A stretch of DNA of 12,938 nt, taken from contig JAKAEG010000051.1 in the NCBI GenBank assembly GCA_021819985.1, positions 1 through 12,938 of the forward strand. Direction: 5' to 3'. Origin of the DNA: Nitrospirota bacterium. GTDB taxonomy: Bacteria > Nitrospirota > Thermodesulfovibrionia > Thermodesulfovibrionales > JdFR-88. The notes under the pieces were generated by a model. The model worked only from the letters and a program-made list of their open reading frames with translations, was not told the origin of the DNA and ran no database searches. Positions 5,704 to 12,938 of the stretch are shown here, piece by piece (position 1 is the first letter of the stretch; the number at the start of each line of letters is the position of its first letter). A program made the translations under genes and the position numbers.

Positions 5704-7453
5704 ATCGCCGGTTCCCGATCTGATCAAGTCCTTCCATTGCCTGTTCGTTTCCGGGATCCAGTTTTAAAATATACTGAAACTCATCTGCGGCCGCCTCCAA
5801 ATCCCCCTGTTTCTGATAACATTTCCCAAGCAGCAAATGGGCTTTCAGTAAACCAGTATCCAATTTGGCGGCCGTTCTGTATTGCCGTACGGCTTCATCC
5901 GTACGGCCCTCCTGGTCGAAAATGATCCCAAGATCCAGATGCGCCTGTGCGAAGTCCGGGTCAATGGCCAGCGCGGCCGTAAGCTCACGCTCGGAATCGG
6001 ACAGCCGCCCTTCCCTGAAATAGGTCACCCCAAGGTCCACATGCGCCCCTGCAAGGCGCGGGTCAAGCCTCAATGCCATATTAAGCTGCCGTTCAGACTC
6101 GGCAAGAAGGCCGCGCCCGGAAGATATGGCACCCAGATTCATCCATACCTTGGCAAGCCCTGGGTTAAGAGACAGGGCTGTATTAAATTCCCGCATGGCC
6201 GTATCGATATTTCCCTGCCCGGCGTAAATACTGCCAAGGTTGCAATGGGCCAGGGCGTTTCCCGGGTCGGCATCCGTCATGCTTGAATAGAGGCTCATGT
6301 CGTCCCGCCATACAAAATTCCTCTCGAACGTTCTTGCGCCAAGCGCAATGGTGAGCGCAATGACTATTGCAGAGCCCGAGATCGCGTTTCTTTTGTGCAG
6401 TCCTGAAATGATATATCCCAGAATGAGGCAAAAGCCTGCAATAATGAAATACTGATATTTTTCAGCCACCGGGGCGCTCGGTATTTTAACGATGTTCGAA
6501 ACCGGCAGAAGGCCCCAGAATATCCACAAAACCCCGGCGCGCACAGGTCCGGGAGTTCTTTTGGCCAGAGAAAAATAGACCATAAGGATAATTCCCACGA
6601 TGGCGCCGACGGCCTTGTACCAGCTGAAAGAAAGCCATCCCGCCGTGTAGTTGGCGTTTAGCTTGAAAGGGAAGACCATCAATCTGAAATGCTCGAAATA
6701 AACCGATGAAATGAGCTTTAATCTTTCATAGGAAAGCTCGATCCCCGCTTTTGAGGTAAATGCGCCAAGCACAAGGTGCCTGACTATAAAATAAAGCACG
6801 GTAATAATAAGAAAACCATAGACAAGGCCTTTCCTTGATTTGGGTCTTTCCTGCCCGGCCCGCCCTTCCGCAAACCGGAATGAAAAAAGGAAAAACGGCA
6901 AGACCACAGCCGGTTCCTTGCTTAACAGCGCCAGCAAATAGAATAAAAGAGCGGCCCCCGTCCACTTTGGCCCGCTTTTTTTCACACAGATAAGGCAGGC
7001 GGCGGAAAAGAGCGCGCACAGAATTACGTTCCTGTTGAATACAGCGTTCACCGCCTCCGCGTTCACCGGGTACACTGAAAATAAAAGGGCTGAAATGAAG
7101 GCGAGCCGCTTGTCCTCAAATACTTCCATTAACAGCATATAGAAAAAGACGGCCACAAGGACGTGCAGCAGGACGTTTTCAAGATGATACCCGAAAGGAC
7201 CGGTCCCCCAAATATATGAATCCAGCATATAAGTAAGCGTATTTAACGGCCTGTAATAAGGGGTTGTCTCATTGTCGTCCAGCGCCATATCAGGAGATGT
7301 CAGCAGGACCAGCGCATTTCCCGGATGGTGGAAAAATTCCTGTTTTTTCAATATCAGGGATTTATCGCTCCAGACAAATCCGGAGAAAAGACTGTTGGCG
7401 TAAACGATACCAGAGGCCAAAATAAGAATTATCAGGATCTTTTTATTCTTCAT
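5702..7453 (-). CDS. TMTC-like GT-C membrane glycosyltransferase homologue with 5 TPRs; altered WSD motif
   Basis: A 583-residue protein: N-terminal membrane domain of roughly 11 hydrophobic segments (residues about 5-375) and five 34-residue TPRs at 399-568 plus a capping helix. Motif order matches the TMTC/DUF1736-type O-mannosyltransferase family: GFVWSD (25-30), PYYRPLN, HLEN (90-93), YPVNAEAV (128-135), NRNV, LSKEPA, then PVAEKYQY (328-335) and NFVWRDD (379-385). If topology follows TMTCs, the TPRs are extracytoplasmic and the enzyme uses a polyprenyl-phosphate sugar. Unlike its three complete paralogues, the first of the two Asp at 29-30 is Ser. Last gene of the array; ATG 7453 lies 7 bases after the previous stop, with a poor ribosome site. 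Glycosyltransferase role is from family resemblance only. Confidence 0.82.
   Translation of the reverse strand: MKNKKILIILILASGIVYANSLFSGFVWSDKSLILKKQEFFHHPGNALVLLTSPDMALDDNETTPYYRPLNTLTYMLDSYIWGTGPFGYHLENVLLHVLVAVFFYMLLMEVFEDKRLAFISALLFSVYPVNAEAVNAVFNRNVILCALFSAACLICVKKSGPKWTGAALLFYLLALLSKEPAVVLPFFLFSFRFAEGRAGQERPKSRKGLVYGFLIITVLYFIVRHLVLGAFTSKAGIELSYERLKLISSVYFEHFRLMVFPFKLNANYTAGWLSFSWYKAVGAIVGIILMVYFSLAKRTPGPVRAGVLWIFWGLLPVSNIVKIPSAPVAEKYQYFIIAGFCLILGYIISGLHKRNAISGSAIVIALTIALGARTFERNFVWRDDMSLYSSMTDADPGNALAHCNLGSIYAGQGNIDTAMREFNTALSLNPGLAKVWMNLGAISSGRGLLAESERQLNMALRLDPRLAGAHVDLGVTYFREGRLSDSERELTAALAIDPDFAQAHLDLGIIFDQEGRTDEAVRQYRTAAKLDTGLLKAHLLLGKCYQKQGDLEAAADEFQYILKLDPGNEQAMEGLDQIGNRR
5750..6259 (-). 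repeat. Five TPR units in the last array gene
   Basis: Five contiguous 102-base units without indels encode TPRs with the consensus A-h-x-x-L-G-x-x-Y-x-x-x-G and ending L-x-P. Units are diverged from each other at DNA level, so the block is old and not a recent slippage product. The second unit is the most degenerate (WMNLGAISSGRG). Confidence 0.85.
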
Positions 7454-7460
7454 TTTTATT

Positions 7461-9182
7461 TCACATCCGCAGTTCCATCTTGCTCAAAAGTTCCCTGGCT
7501 TGTGAATTGCCGGGATTCAGCTCGAGCGCGGCCTGGAATTCGCCGATTGCATCCTGAAAGCGGCCCTCCTTACCGTAGACTATGCCAAGGTCCATCCTGG
7601 CCAGGTCCAGTCCCGGATCAAGAGTCAGAGCGCCCTTCAGTTGCCGCTCCGCATCCTCAAAACGGCCCTCCTTTGCATAGACCACCCCCAGGTTCACCTG
7701 CGTCATGGCAAGCCCTGGATCGAGGGCCAATGTCTCCTTATACTCGCGTTCGGCTTGCTCCAGGTTTCCCTCCTGTTCATAAGCCACTCCCAGGTGAGCC
7801 ATCGCTTCAGTATTTTTGGGATTTAAAACCAGGGCTTTCTTGAAATCCTGTACAGCATCATCAAGACGTCCCTCATGGGTATGCGCAATTCCGATGTTCA
7901 CCCATGCCTGGGGATATCCCAGAGCCAAAGCGCTTTGAAATTCCCGGATGGCCTTGTCAGCCTCACCCATTTCTCCGTAAACGGTGCCAAGATCGCAATA
8001 TGCCTCGCCATTGGCCGGGTTTGCCCGGATCATACCGGAGAAAAAACTGATATCGTCTTTCCAGACGAAATTCCTCTCAAATGTCCTAGCGCCTAGAGCC
8101 AAAGTGAGCGCTGCAGCTATAACAGTGCCTGCAAATACCTTTTTTGTTCGAAGTCTGGAAAGGGCATACCCGATCATAAGGACAGCCCCGAAAAGAACTG
8201 TGTATTGGTATCGCTCGGCCACGGGGCCGCTTGGGATCTTGATAATACCCGATATCGGCAGAAGCCCCCATAAAATCCACTGGGCTCCGAACCTGACCGG
8301 CTCCGGACTTTCTTTTTTAAGCGCGAAATAAAGCAGAAAAAGCACGCACGCAATGGCAGACACAGCCTTTATCGGACTAAAATACATCTGCGCTTCCGTA
8401 TAGCGGGAATTAAGTTTGAAAGGAAAAACAAAAAGTTTAAAGTTTTCGAAATAAACTGAAGATATTAATTTTAAATTTGAAAGCGAAAGGTCCAGGCCTG
8501 AATTTCCAGTAAATGTGCCCAAAACAAGATGTCTAAGAACAAAATAAAGGGATGTGACCGCAAAAAAACCAATTAAAACATTCTTCCTTGCTTTAAATCT
8601 ATTTCCACTTGAGGTGAGTCCAAGGGAAAGCAGAAAAAATGGCAGGACCACTGCGGGTTCCTTGCTAAGGAGGGCAAGGAAATAGGCCAAAAACGATATT
8701 GCCTTTTTCCCTCTCGCCAGGAACAATAAAGAGGCAACGGAAAACACGGAACATAAAATTACATTTCGGGCCGATATCCAGTTTACCGATTCCGCGTTTA
8801 CCGGGTACACCGCAAACAGAAGGGCTGAAAAAAAAGCGAGCCATTCATCTTCAAACAATTCCAATAAAAGCAGATAAAAGAGCATTACAACAACGGCGTG
8901 AAGCAATACATTTTCAAGGTGATACCAAAAAGGGTGAAGTCCAAAAATAAAATGATCAACCATATAAGTAAGGGTATTCAGTGGCCTGTAATAAGGAGTT
9001 TTAACGCCTAACGGAGCATCTGGTGAAGTCAATATCCTGACCGCGTTTTCCGGATTGCTGAAAAAGGCCTGTTTCTGGATGATCAGGGTATTGTCATCCC
9101 AGACAAAACCGGACACCAGGCTGTTCGCATAAACAGCTCCTATAACCAGCAGCAGGACGATCAAAACTTTTTTATGTTTCAT
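7461..9182 (-). CDS. TMTC-like GT-C membrane glycosyltransferase homologue with 5 TPRs
   Basis: A 573-residue paralogue with the same architecture: about 11 membrane segments to residue 365, then TPRs at 391-558. It keeps the predicted catalytic pair in GFVWDD (Asp29-Asp30), PYYRPLN (64-70), HLEN (88-91), LSKEPA, PVAERYQY (320-327) and NFVWKDD (371-377). It differs from all the others after the third membrane segment, having YPVNAESVNWISARNV where they have an AVFNRNV type, so it is the most diverged member there and closer to the wider family's WIS-R pattern. DNA for its middle membrane segments is unusually AT-rich. ATG 9182 overlaps the preceding stop as ATGA and has no ribosome site, implying coupled translation. 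Sugar and acceptor are unknown. Confidence 0.85.
   Translation of the reverse strand: MKHKKVLIVLLLVIGAVYANSLVSGFVWDDNTLIIQKQAFFSNPENAVRILTSPDAPLGVKTPYYRPLNTLTYMVDHFIFGLHPFWYHLENVLLHAVVVMLFYLLLLELFEDEWLAFFSALLFAVYPVNAESVNWISARNVILCSVFSVASLLFLARGKKAISFLAYFLALLSKEPAVVLPFFLLSLGLTSSGNRFKARKNVLIGFFAVTSLYFVLRHLVLGTFTGNSGLDLSLSNLKLISSVYFENFKLFVFPFKLNSRYTEAQMYFSPIKAVSAIACVLFLLYFALKKESPEPVRFGAQWILWGLLPISGIIKIPSGPVAERYQYTVLFGAVLMIGYALSRLRTKKVFAGTVIAAALTLALGARTFERNFVWKDDISFFSGMIRANPANGEAYCDLGTVYGEMGEADKAIREFQSALALGYPQAWVNIGIAHTHEGRLDDAVQDFKKALVLNPKNTEAMAHLGVAYEQEGNLEQAEREYKETLALDPGLAMTQVNLGVVYAKEGRFEDAERQLKGALTLDPGLDLARMDLGIVYGKEGRFQDAIGEFQAALELNPGNSQARELLSKMELRM
7509..8012 (-). repeat. Five TPR units, the first shortened by two codons
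   Basis: The first unit has 32 residues (391-422): its usual closing L-x-P turn is lost, reading ALALG before YPQAW. The four that follow are exact 34-residue units. The third to fifth units resemble each other closely (LGVxYxxEGxxxxAExx), suggesting more recent internal duplication. Confidence 0.85.
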
Positions 9183-11026
9183 AGGTTGTTCAGCCGGCTT
9201 TCGGCAGCGTTTAAAAATGCGCGCGCCTGCGCATTGGCCGGGGACAGTTTAAGAGCAGTTTGGAATTCCTGTTCGGCACCTTCAAAAAGGCCTTCCTTTG
9301 CATAAGCCACGCCAAGGTTCATTACGGTATCAATTAAAAGCGGATCAATGGCAAGGGCCGTTTTGAATTCCCGCACTGCGCCATCAAGATCACCTTGGCC
9401 GGCATAAACCAACCCGGCATCGGCATGCGCCCTGGCATTATCCGGATCCAGCTTTATAACAGCCTGGAATTCGTTTTCAGCCTCTTTCATCCTGTCTTGT
9501 TTCAGGTAAAGTTCAGCCAGATTCATATGGGCATCCGAATAGCCGGGATTCAGAACTGTAGTCTCCCTAAACTCACTTTCCGCATCGGCTACCCTGTTTT
9601 CTTTCATATAGGCCACGGCCAAATCCATATGGGATTTATAATAGCCCGGGGCCACCTGGACCGCCTTTTGAAATGACTCAAACGATTCCTCAGGGCGGCC
9701 CTGTTTTGCGTAAATGAGCCCCATGCAGATATAAGCGTCTCCATCCAACGGGTCTATCTTTTTGGAGACTCTGCACTCCTGAGCCGCCTTTTCCAGAGCG
9801 CCATGTTTTTCATAATACAAGCCAAGATAAGAACGAGCTATAGGGTTCCATGGATCGGAACTCACCATGCTTGAATAAAGACTCAGGTTATCGTGCCATA
9901 CGAAATTCCTCGTGAATGTCCTTGCACCAAGAACCAGCGCAAGCGCAAAGGCAATAACCGGGCCACCCAGCATTTTTCGTTTTTGCAATCCCGCCAGAAG
10001 ATACCCAAGTATAAGGACAAAACCGAAAATGACCGTGTACTGATATCTCTCCGCCACCGGAGCGCTCGGTATCCTTACGATACCGGAAACGGGAATAAGC
10101 CCCCATAAGATCCACTGCGCTCCCGCCCTCACCGGGTCCGGGGTTTTCTTTTTGAGTGATAAATATAGCAGAAGCAGAATGCCCGTAATAGTCACCATGA
10201 CTTTAAAAAGAGTAAAAGAGATATCCCCTTCGTAATAAAGCGCATTTAGATGGAACGGGAAAAGCATCAACCTCAGGTGCTCAAAAAGGACCGCCGCCAT
10301 TAATTTGAGCCTTTCTGGTGAAAGCTCCATTCCGGATCCCGATGTAAACACCCCCAGCACAAAATGTCTTATTAAAAAATACAGGGCCGTAATACCGAAA
10401 AACATGGCAAGGACATTCCACTTTGCCTTGAACTTCTCTTCCTTCGCGGTCAGCCTCAATGAAAGGAGAAAAAAAGGCAGGACCACTGACGGTTCTTTAC
10501 TAAGGAGGGCAAGAAAGTAAGATAAAAAAGAAAGTGCAGTCCATTTTGGTTTCCCTTTTGCCAGAAATAAAAGAGAGGCGAGGGAAAATGCCGCGCAAAA
10601 AAGAACATTCCTGTTGAACACGGCATCGACCGCCTCCGCGTTCACCGGGTACACCGCAAAAAAGAGAGCTGAAATAAAAGCAAGCCGCTTGTCTTCAAAC
10701 ACCTTCATTACAACAAGGTAAAAAAGTATTACGACCAGAGCATGAAGCAAAACATTTTCAAGGTGATACCAAAAAGGGTTCAACCCCCAAAGATAATGGT
10801 CCGCCATATAGGTAACTATGTTGAAAGGTCTGTAGTAAGGGTTTTTCTGTCCCAAACCTGAATCGGATGACATGAAAATTTTAAGCACATTTTCCGGATG
10901 GCTGAAGAAGGCACTTTTTTTAATAATAAGAGAGTTGTCATCCCAAACAAAACCCGAAAAAAGGCTGTTGGCGTAAACGGTCCCGGCCAGGACCAGCAGT
11001 AACAGGATAGCTTTTCTGTTCTTCAA
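9179..11026 (-). CDS. TMTC-like GT-C membrane glycosyltransferase homologue with 6 TPRs
   Basis: The largest array member, 615 residues from the TTG at 11026. That start is preferred over an in-frame TTG at 11044 because CAGGAG lies 8 bases upstream and because it gives MKNRK and places GFVWDD at 25-30, exactly as in the paralogues. Membrane domain with about 11 segments to near residue 370, including PYYRPFN, HLEN, YPVNAEAV, NRNV, LSKEPS, PVAERYQY and NFVWHDN. Six TPRs span 394-597. As in TMTCs the DD in the first extracytoplasmic loop would be catalytic and the TPRs would recognise acceptor protein; both are inferences. The 139-base gap before it may hold its own promoter, so this gene and the two downstream could form a sub-operon. 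Confidence 0.85.
   Translation of the reverse strand: MKNRKAILLLLVLAGTVYANSLFSGFVWDDNSLIIKKSAFFSHPENVLKIFMSSDSGLGQKNPYYRPFNIVTYMADHYLWGLNPFWYHLENVLLHALVVILFYLVVMKVFEDKRLAFISALFFAVYPVNAEAVDAVFNRNVLFCAAFSLASLLFLAKGKPKWTALSFLSYFLALLSKEPSVVLPFFLLSLRLTAKEEKFKAKWNVLAMFFGITALYFLIRHFVLGVFTSGSGMELSPERLKLMAAVLFEHLRLMLFPFHLNALYYEGDISFTLFKVMVTITGILLLLYLSLKKKTPDPVRAGAQWILWGLIPVSGIVRIPSAPVAERYQYTVIFGFVLILGYLLAGLQKRKMLGGPVIAFALALVLGARTFTRNFVWHDNLSLYSSMVSSDPWNPIARSYLGLYYEKHGALEKAAQECRVSKKIDPLDGDAYICMGLIYAKQGRPEESFESFQKAVQVAPGYYKSHMDLAVAYMKENRVADAESEFRETTVLNPGYSDAHMNLAELYLKQDRMKEAENEFQAVIKLDPDNARAHADAGLVYAGQGDLDGAVREFKTALAIDPLLIDTVMNLGVAYAKEGLFEGAEQEFQTALKLSPANAQARAFLNAAESRLNNL
9236..9847 (-). repeat. Six TPR units, the longest block in the array
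   Basis: Six contiguous 102-base units. The first two are the most degenerate (an ECRVSKKIDP end and a CMGLIYAKQG centre); the last (MNLGVAYAKEGLFEGAEQEFQTALKL) resembles units in the neighbouring paralogues, as expected if blocks grow or shrink by unequal exchange. Confidence 0.85.
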
Positions 11027-11165
11027 CAGATACGCTCCTGGCAATTTGGTCCAAAGGCGGTCCGAATGCTTTTTTTAACCATGGGCATTATTGTAAAAGC
11101 TTTCATAAACTGGCTGCAAGGTCCTGGTATCACCCCTGCTTTTCTTAAAAACGGCGCCCATGAGG
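11027..11165 (-). promoter_or_regulatory. 139-base gap within the TPR array with possible internal promoter
   Basis: This is the only non-coding break between array genes in the window. On the minus strand TTGCAG is followed 18 bases later by TACAAT (five of six to the -10 consensus), placing a start about 60 bases before the gene at 11026. The CAGGAG ribosome site at 11035-11040 serves that gene. A 27-codon reading frame (11023-11106) also ends in a TTGA overlap with the gene start. No terminator-like hairpin is seen after the upstream gene. Confidence 0.35.
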
Positions 11166-12800
11166 TCAATTTCTGATGATCCGCCGCATATTATTAAGGT
11201 TGTTAACGGCCAGCGGGTTGCCGGGATCCAGTTTCAGAACATTTTCGAACTCCGCAGCCGCCTCCCTAAAAAGGCCTTCCTTTTCATAGCCCATCCCCAG
11301 GGCCATATGTGCCTCCGGCATGGAAGGATCAAGATTAACAGATCCCCTGAATTCCCTGACAGCATCATCAAGCCGTCCCTCTTTCGCGTAAGCCACCCCC
11401 AGATTCAGCATTGCCTTGACCGATTCAGGAGAAAGGACCAGGGCGGTCTTGAACTCCTGAACGGCTCTTTCCAGATCGCCTCTTTTCGCATAATAAATCC
11501 CAAGGTCTACCCGCGCATCGGCAAGTGAGGGTTTGAGGGCCAGGGCAGTCCTGAATTCGCTGGCGGCCTTTTCCAGGCCGCCCCGGCTATCGTAAGCCAG
11601 CCCCAGATCATAATGCGCCAGCGGATTTTGCGGATCTGAACGGGTCATACTCGAGAAAAGACTGATATTGTCGTGCCAAACGAAATTCCTTTCAAATGTC
11701 CTTGCGCCAAGAGCAATTGAAAGCATGGCGGCTGCCGCCATGCCGAAAAACGCCTTTTCCCGGGACAGTCTTTCTGCCAGATATCCCAGTATAAGCACAA
11801 AACCCAGGACAATTGTGTATTGATACCTTTCAGCTACCGGGGCGCTTGGTATCTTTATAATGTTCGAAACCGGCAGGAGCCCCCAGAATATCCATTGGGC
11901 CCCCGCCCGCACTGGTTCCGGGGTCTTCTTCACTAAAAACGTACACAGCAGCAGAACAACTCCGCCAATAGCGGCGGCCGCTTTTAGCGGGGAAAAGAAG
12001 AGGTTTTGTTCCGTATAAAGCGCGTTCAGTTTGAACGGATAAACAAAAAGCCTGAAATGCTCAAAATAAACCGCCGTGATCAGCTTTAATCTGGATAGTG
12101 GAAAACCGGCCCCCTCACCGGGTAAAAAAGAACCAAGCACAAGATACCTGACCACAAAATAGAAAACTGTTACGCCAACAAATCCGGCCAGAACCTTCCA
12201 CTCCTTTTTGAAATTAACTCCCTTTGTGGTCAGCCCATATGAAAACAGAAAAAACGGCAGGACTATGGCGGGTTCTTTGCTGAGCAGCGCCATAAAATAG
12301 GCCAAAAGAGACAATATCTTATTCCCTCTTGCCAGAAATAAAAGAGAGGAAAGCGCGAAAACCGAACAGAAAAGCACATTCCTGTTGAATACCGCATCCA
12401 CTGCTTCCGCGTTTACCGGATAAACAGCAAACAAAAGGGCTGAAAAAAAAGCAAGCCGCTCATTTTCAAACACTTCCATTATCAGGAGGTAAAAAAGTAT
12501 CACCACTAAGGCGTGGAGTAAAAGATTTTCAAGGTGATACCAAAATGGATGGAGCCCCCACAGATAATGGTCAAACACGTAGGAGAACGTGTTTAATGGG
12601 CGGTAATAGGGGGTTTTAATATTGAGGAAATCGGAATCGGAGGAAACGAGCAGATCAAGCGCTTTCCGCGGCTGGCTGAAAAACGCCTGCCGCTCTATTA
12701 TCAGGGGCTTGTCATCCCAGACAAAACCCGAAAGAAGACCGTTGGCATATACAATCCCGGTAACCAACAGCAGGAAGGCCAGCATTTTCCCGTTTCTCAT
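11166..12800 (-). CDS. TMTC-like GT-C membrane glycosyltransferase homologue with 4 TPRs
   Basis: A 544-residue paralogue, the shortest complete one because it has only four TPRs (392-527) before its capping helix. Its membrane domain carries every family landmark: GFVWDD (25-30), PYYRPLN (64-70), HLEN (89-92), YPVNAEAV (127-134), NRNV (139-142), LSKEPA (173-178), PVAERYQY (321-328) and NFVWHDN (372-378). Hydrophobic stretches near 5-24, 93-110, 116-130, 141-157, 162-190, 202-223, 240-258, 271-290, 301-316, 328-342 and 350-366 give about eleven segments, so with the N-terminus inside the TPRs would be outside the cytoplasm. ATG 12800 overlaps the stop of the upstream paralogue as ATGA, so the two are cotranscribed. 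Activity is inferred from family resemblance, not shown. Confidence 0.85.
   Translation of the reverse strand: MRNGKMLAFLLLVTGIVYANGLLSGFVWDDKPLIIERQAFFSQPRKALDLLVSSDSDFLNIKTPYYRPLNTFSYVFDHYLWGLHPFWYHLENLLLHALVVILFYLLIMEVFENERLAFFSALLFAVYPVNAEAVDAVFNRNVLFCSVFALSSLLFLARGNKILSLLAYFMALLSKEPAIVLPFFLFSYGLTTKGVNFKKEWKVLAGFVGVTVFYFVVRYLVLGSFLPGEGAGFPLSRLKLITAVYFEHFRLFVYPFKLNALYTEQNLFFSPLKAAAAIGGVVLLLCTFLVKKTPEPVRAGAQWIFWGLLPVSNIIKIPSAPVAERYQYTIVLGFVLILGYLAERLSREKAFFGMAAAAMLSIALGARTFERNFVWHDNISLFSSMTRSDPQNPLAHYDLGLAYDSRGGLEKAASEFRTALALKPSLADARVDLGIYYAKRGDLERAVQEFKTALVLSPESVKAMLNLGVAYAKEGRLDDAVREFRGSVNLDPSMPEAHMALGMGYEKEGLFREAAAEFENVLKLDPGNPLAVNNLNNMRRIIRN
11220..11627 (-). repeat. Four TPR units, the shortest block in the array
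   Basis: Four exact 34-residue units, each close to the TPR consensus (for example LNLGVAYAKEGRLDDAVREF). The block starts 14 residues after the NFVWHDN junction motif; the spacing is the same in the paralogues, so units were gained or lost inside the block and not at its junction. Confidence 0.85.
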
Positions 12801-12938
12801 TGACCTGCCATCCCGCCTTTCATCCCGGCAAGGTATTTAAGCGCCTTCTCATTGCCTGGGTCCAGTTTGAGGACGGTTTGGAATTCGCTTGCGGCGTCAT
12901 CGGGGAGACCTGCCTTTTCATAGATCATCCCAAGGGCC
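12797..12938 (-). CDS. C-terminal fragment of a fifth TPR paralogue (cut by window edge)
   Basis: An open frame enters from the right edge and ends at the TGA at 12797-12799. Its 46 residues read ALGMIYEKAG, then a DDAASEFQTVLKLDPG helix, which is the end of a TPR, followed by a capping helix (NEKALKYLAGM) and a glycine-rich tail KGGMAGQ. The segment is very like the last TPR of the next gene (MGYEKEGLFREAAAEFENVLKLDPG), so it is almost certainly another member of the same family, though the membrane domain lies outside the window and is not seen. The four-base ATGA overlap with the gene that follows shows the array continues as an operon beyond this edge. Confidence 0.85.
   Translation of the reverse strand, partial: ALGMIYEKAGLPDDAASEFQTVLKLDPGNEKALKYLAGMKGGMAGQ

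Noticed and set aside
5702..12938. Array considered as a transposon-like or integron-type cassette repeat
   Set aside because: No terminal inverted repeats, transposase, integrase or attachment-like sites are seen; the units are whole paralogous genes with operon-type overlaps.

Overview
The window looks like a bacterial chromosome segment with tightly packed operons, frequent ATGA/TTGA stop-start overlaps, strong AGGAGG-type ribosome sites and several TTG starts. The threonine/aspartate cluster (PGM-like homoserine kinase candidate, a MoaD-type sulfur carrier, a NIL-domain protein) next to large TPR membrane proteins suggests an anaerobic or sulfur-metabolising Gram-negative lineage of the Desulfobacterota/Nitrospirota/Omnitrophota kind. 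That placement is a guess from gene content; there is no rRNA or other phylogenetic marker here.

Region 1 (1-4218, minus strand) is one operon read right to left: a zinc-ribbon threonine-synthase-like PLP enzyme, a MoaD/ThiS sulfur carrier, a NIL-domain protein, a canonical threonine synthase, an apgM-type phosphoglycerate mutase homologue that probably acts as homoserine kinase, and the start of aspartokinase (cut by the left edge). Gaps are 2-11 bases or overlaps, so the six genes are probably cotranscribed. Aspartokinase, the kinase candidate and threonine synthase cover steps from aspartate to threonine; homoserine dehydrogenase and aspartate-semialdehyde dehydrogenase are not in the window. 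The first three genes look like a sulfur-transfer module that could divert phosphohomoserine or phosphoserine into homocysteine or cysteine.

Region 2 (4219-4401) is a divergent intergenic region with a plausible sigma70 promoter and a perfect short inverted repeat in front of an MFS exporter (4402-5649, plus strand), the only plus-strand gene.

Region 3 (5702-12938, minus strand) is a tandem array of at least five paralogous genes (four complete, one cut by the right edge). Each encodes a polytopic membrane domain of the TMTC/GT-C glycosyltransferase type followed by a C-terminal block of 34-residue TPRs. They share the same motif order (FVWDD, PYYRPxN, HLEN, YPVNAE, LSKEP, PVAE[RK]YQY, NFVWxD) but carry 5, 5, 6 and 4 TPRs. 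The array is the most unusual structural feature: a probable family of membrane protein glycosyltransferases that has expanded by duplication and diversified in TPR length. One copy has lost the first Asp of the predicted catalytic pair.
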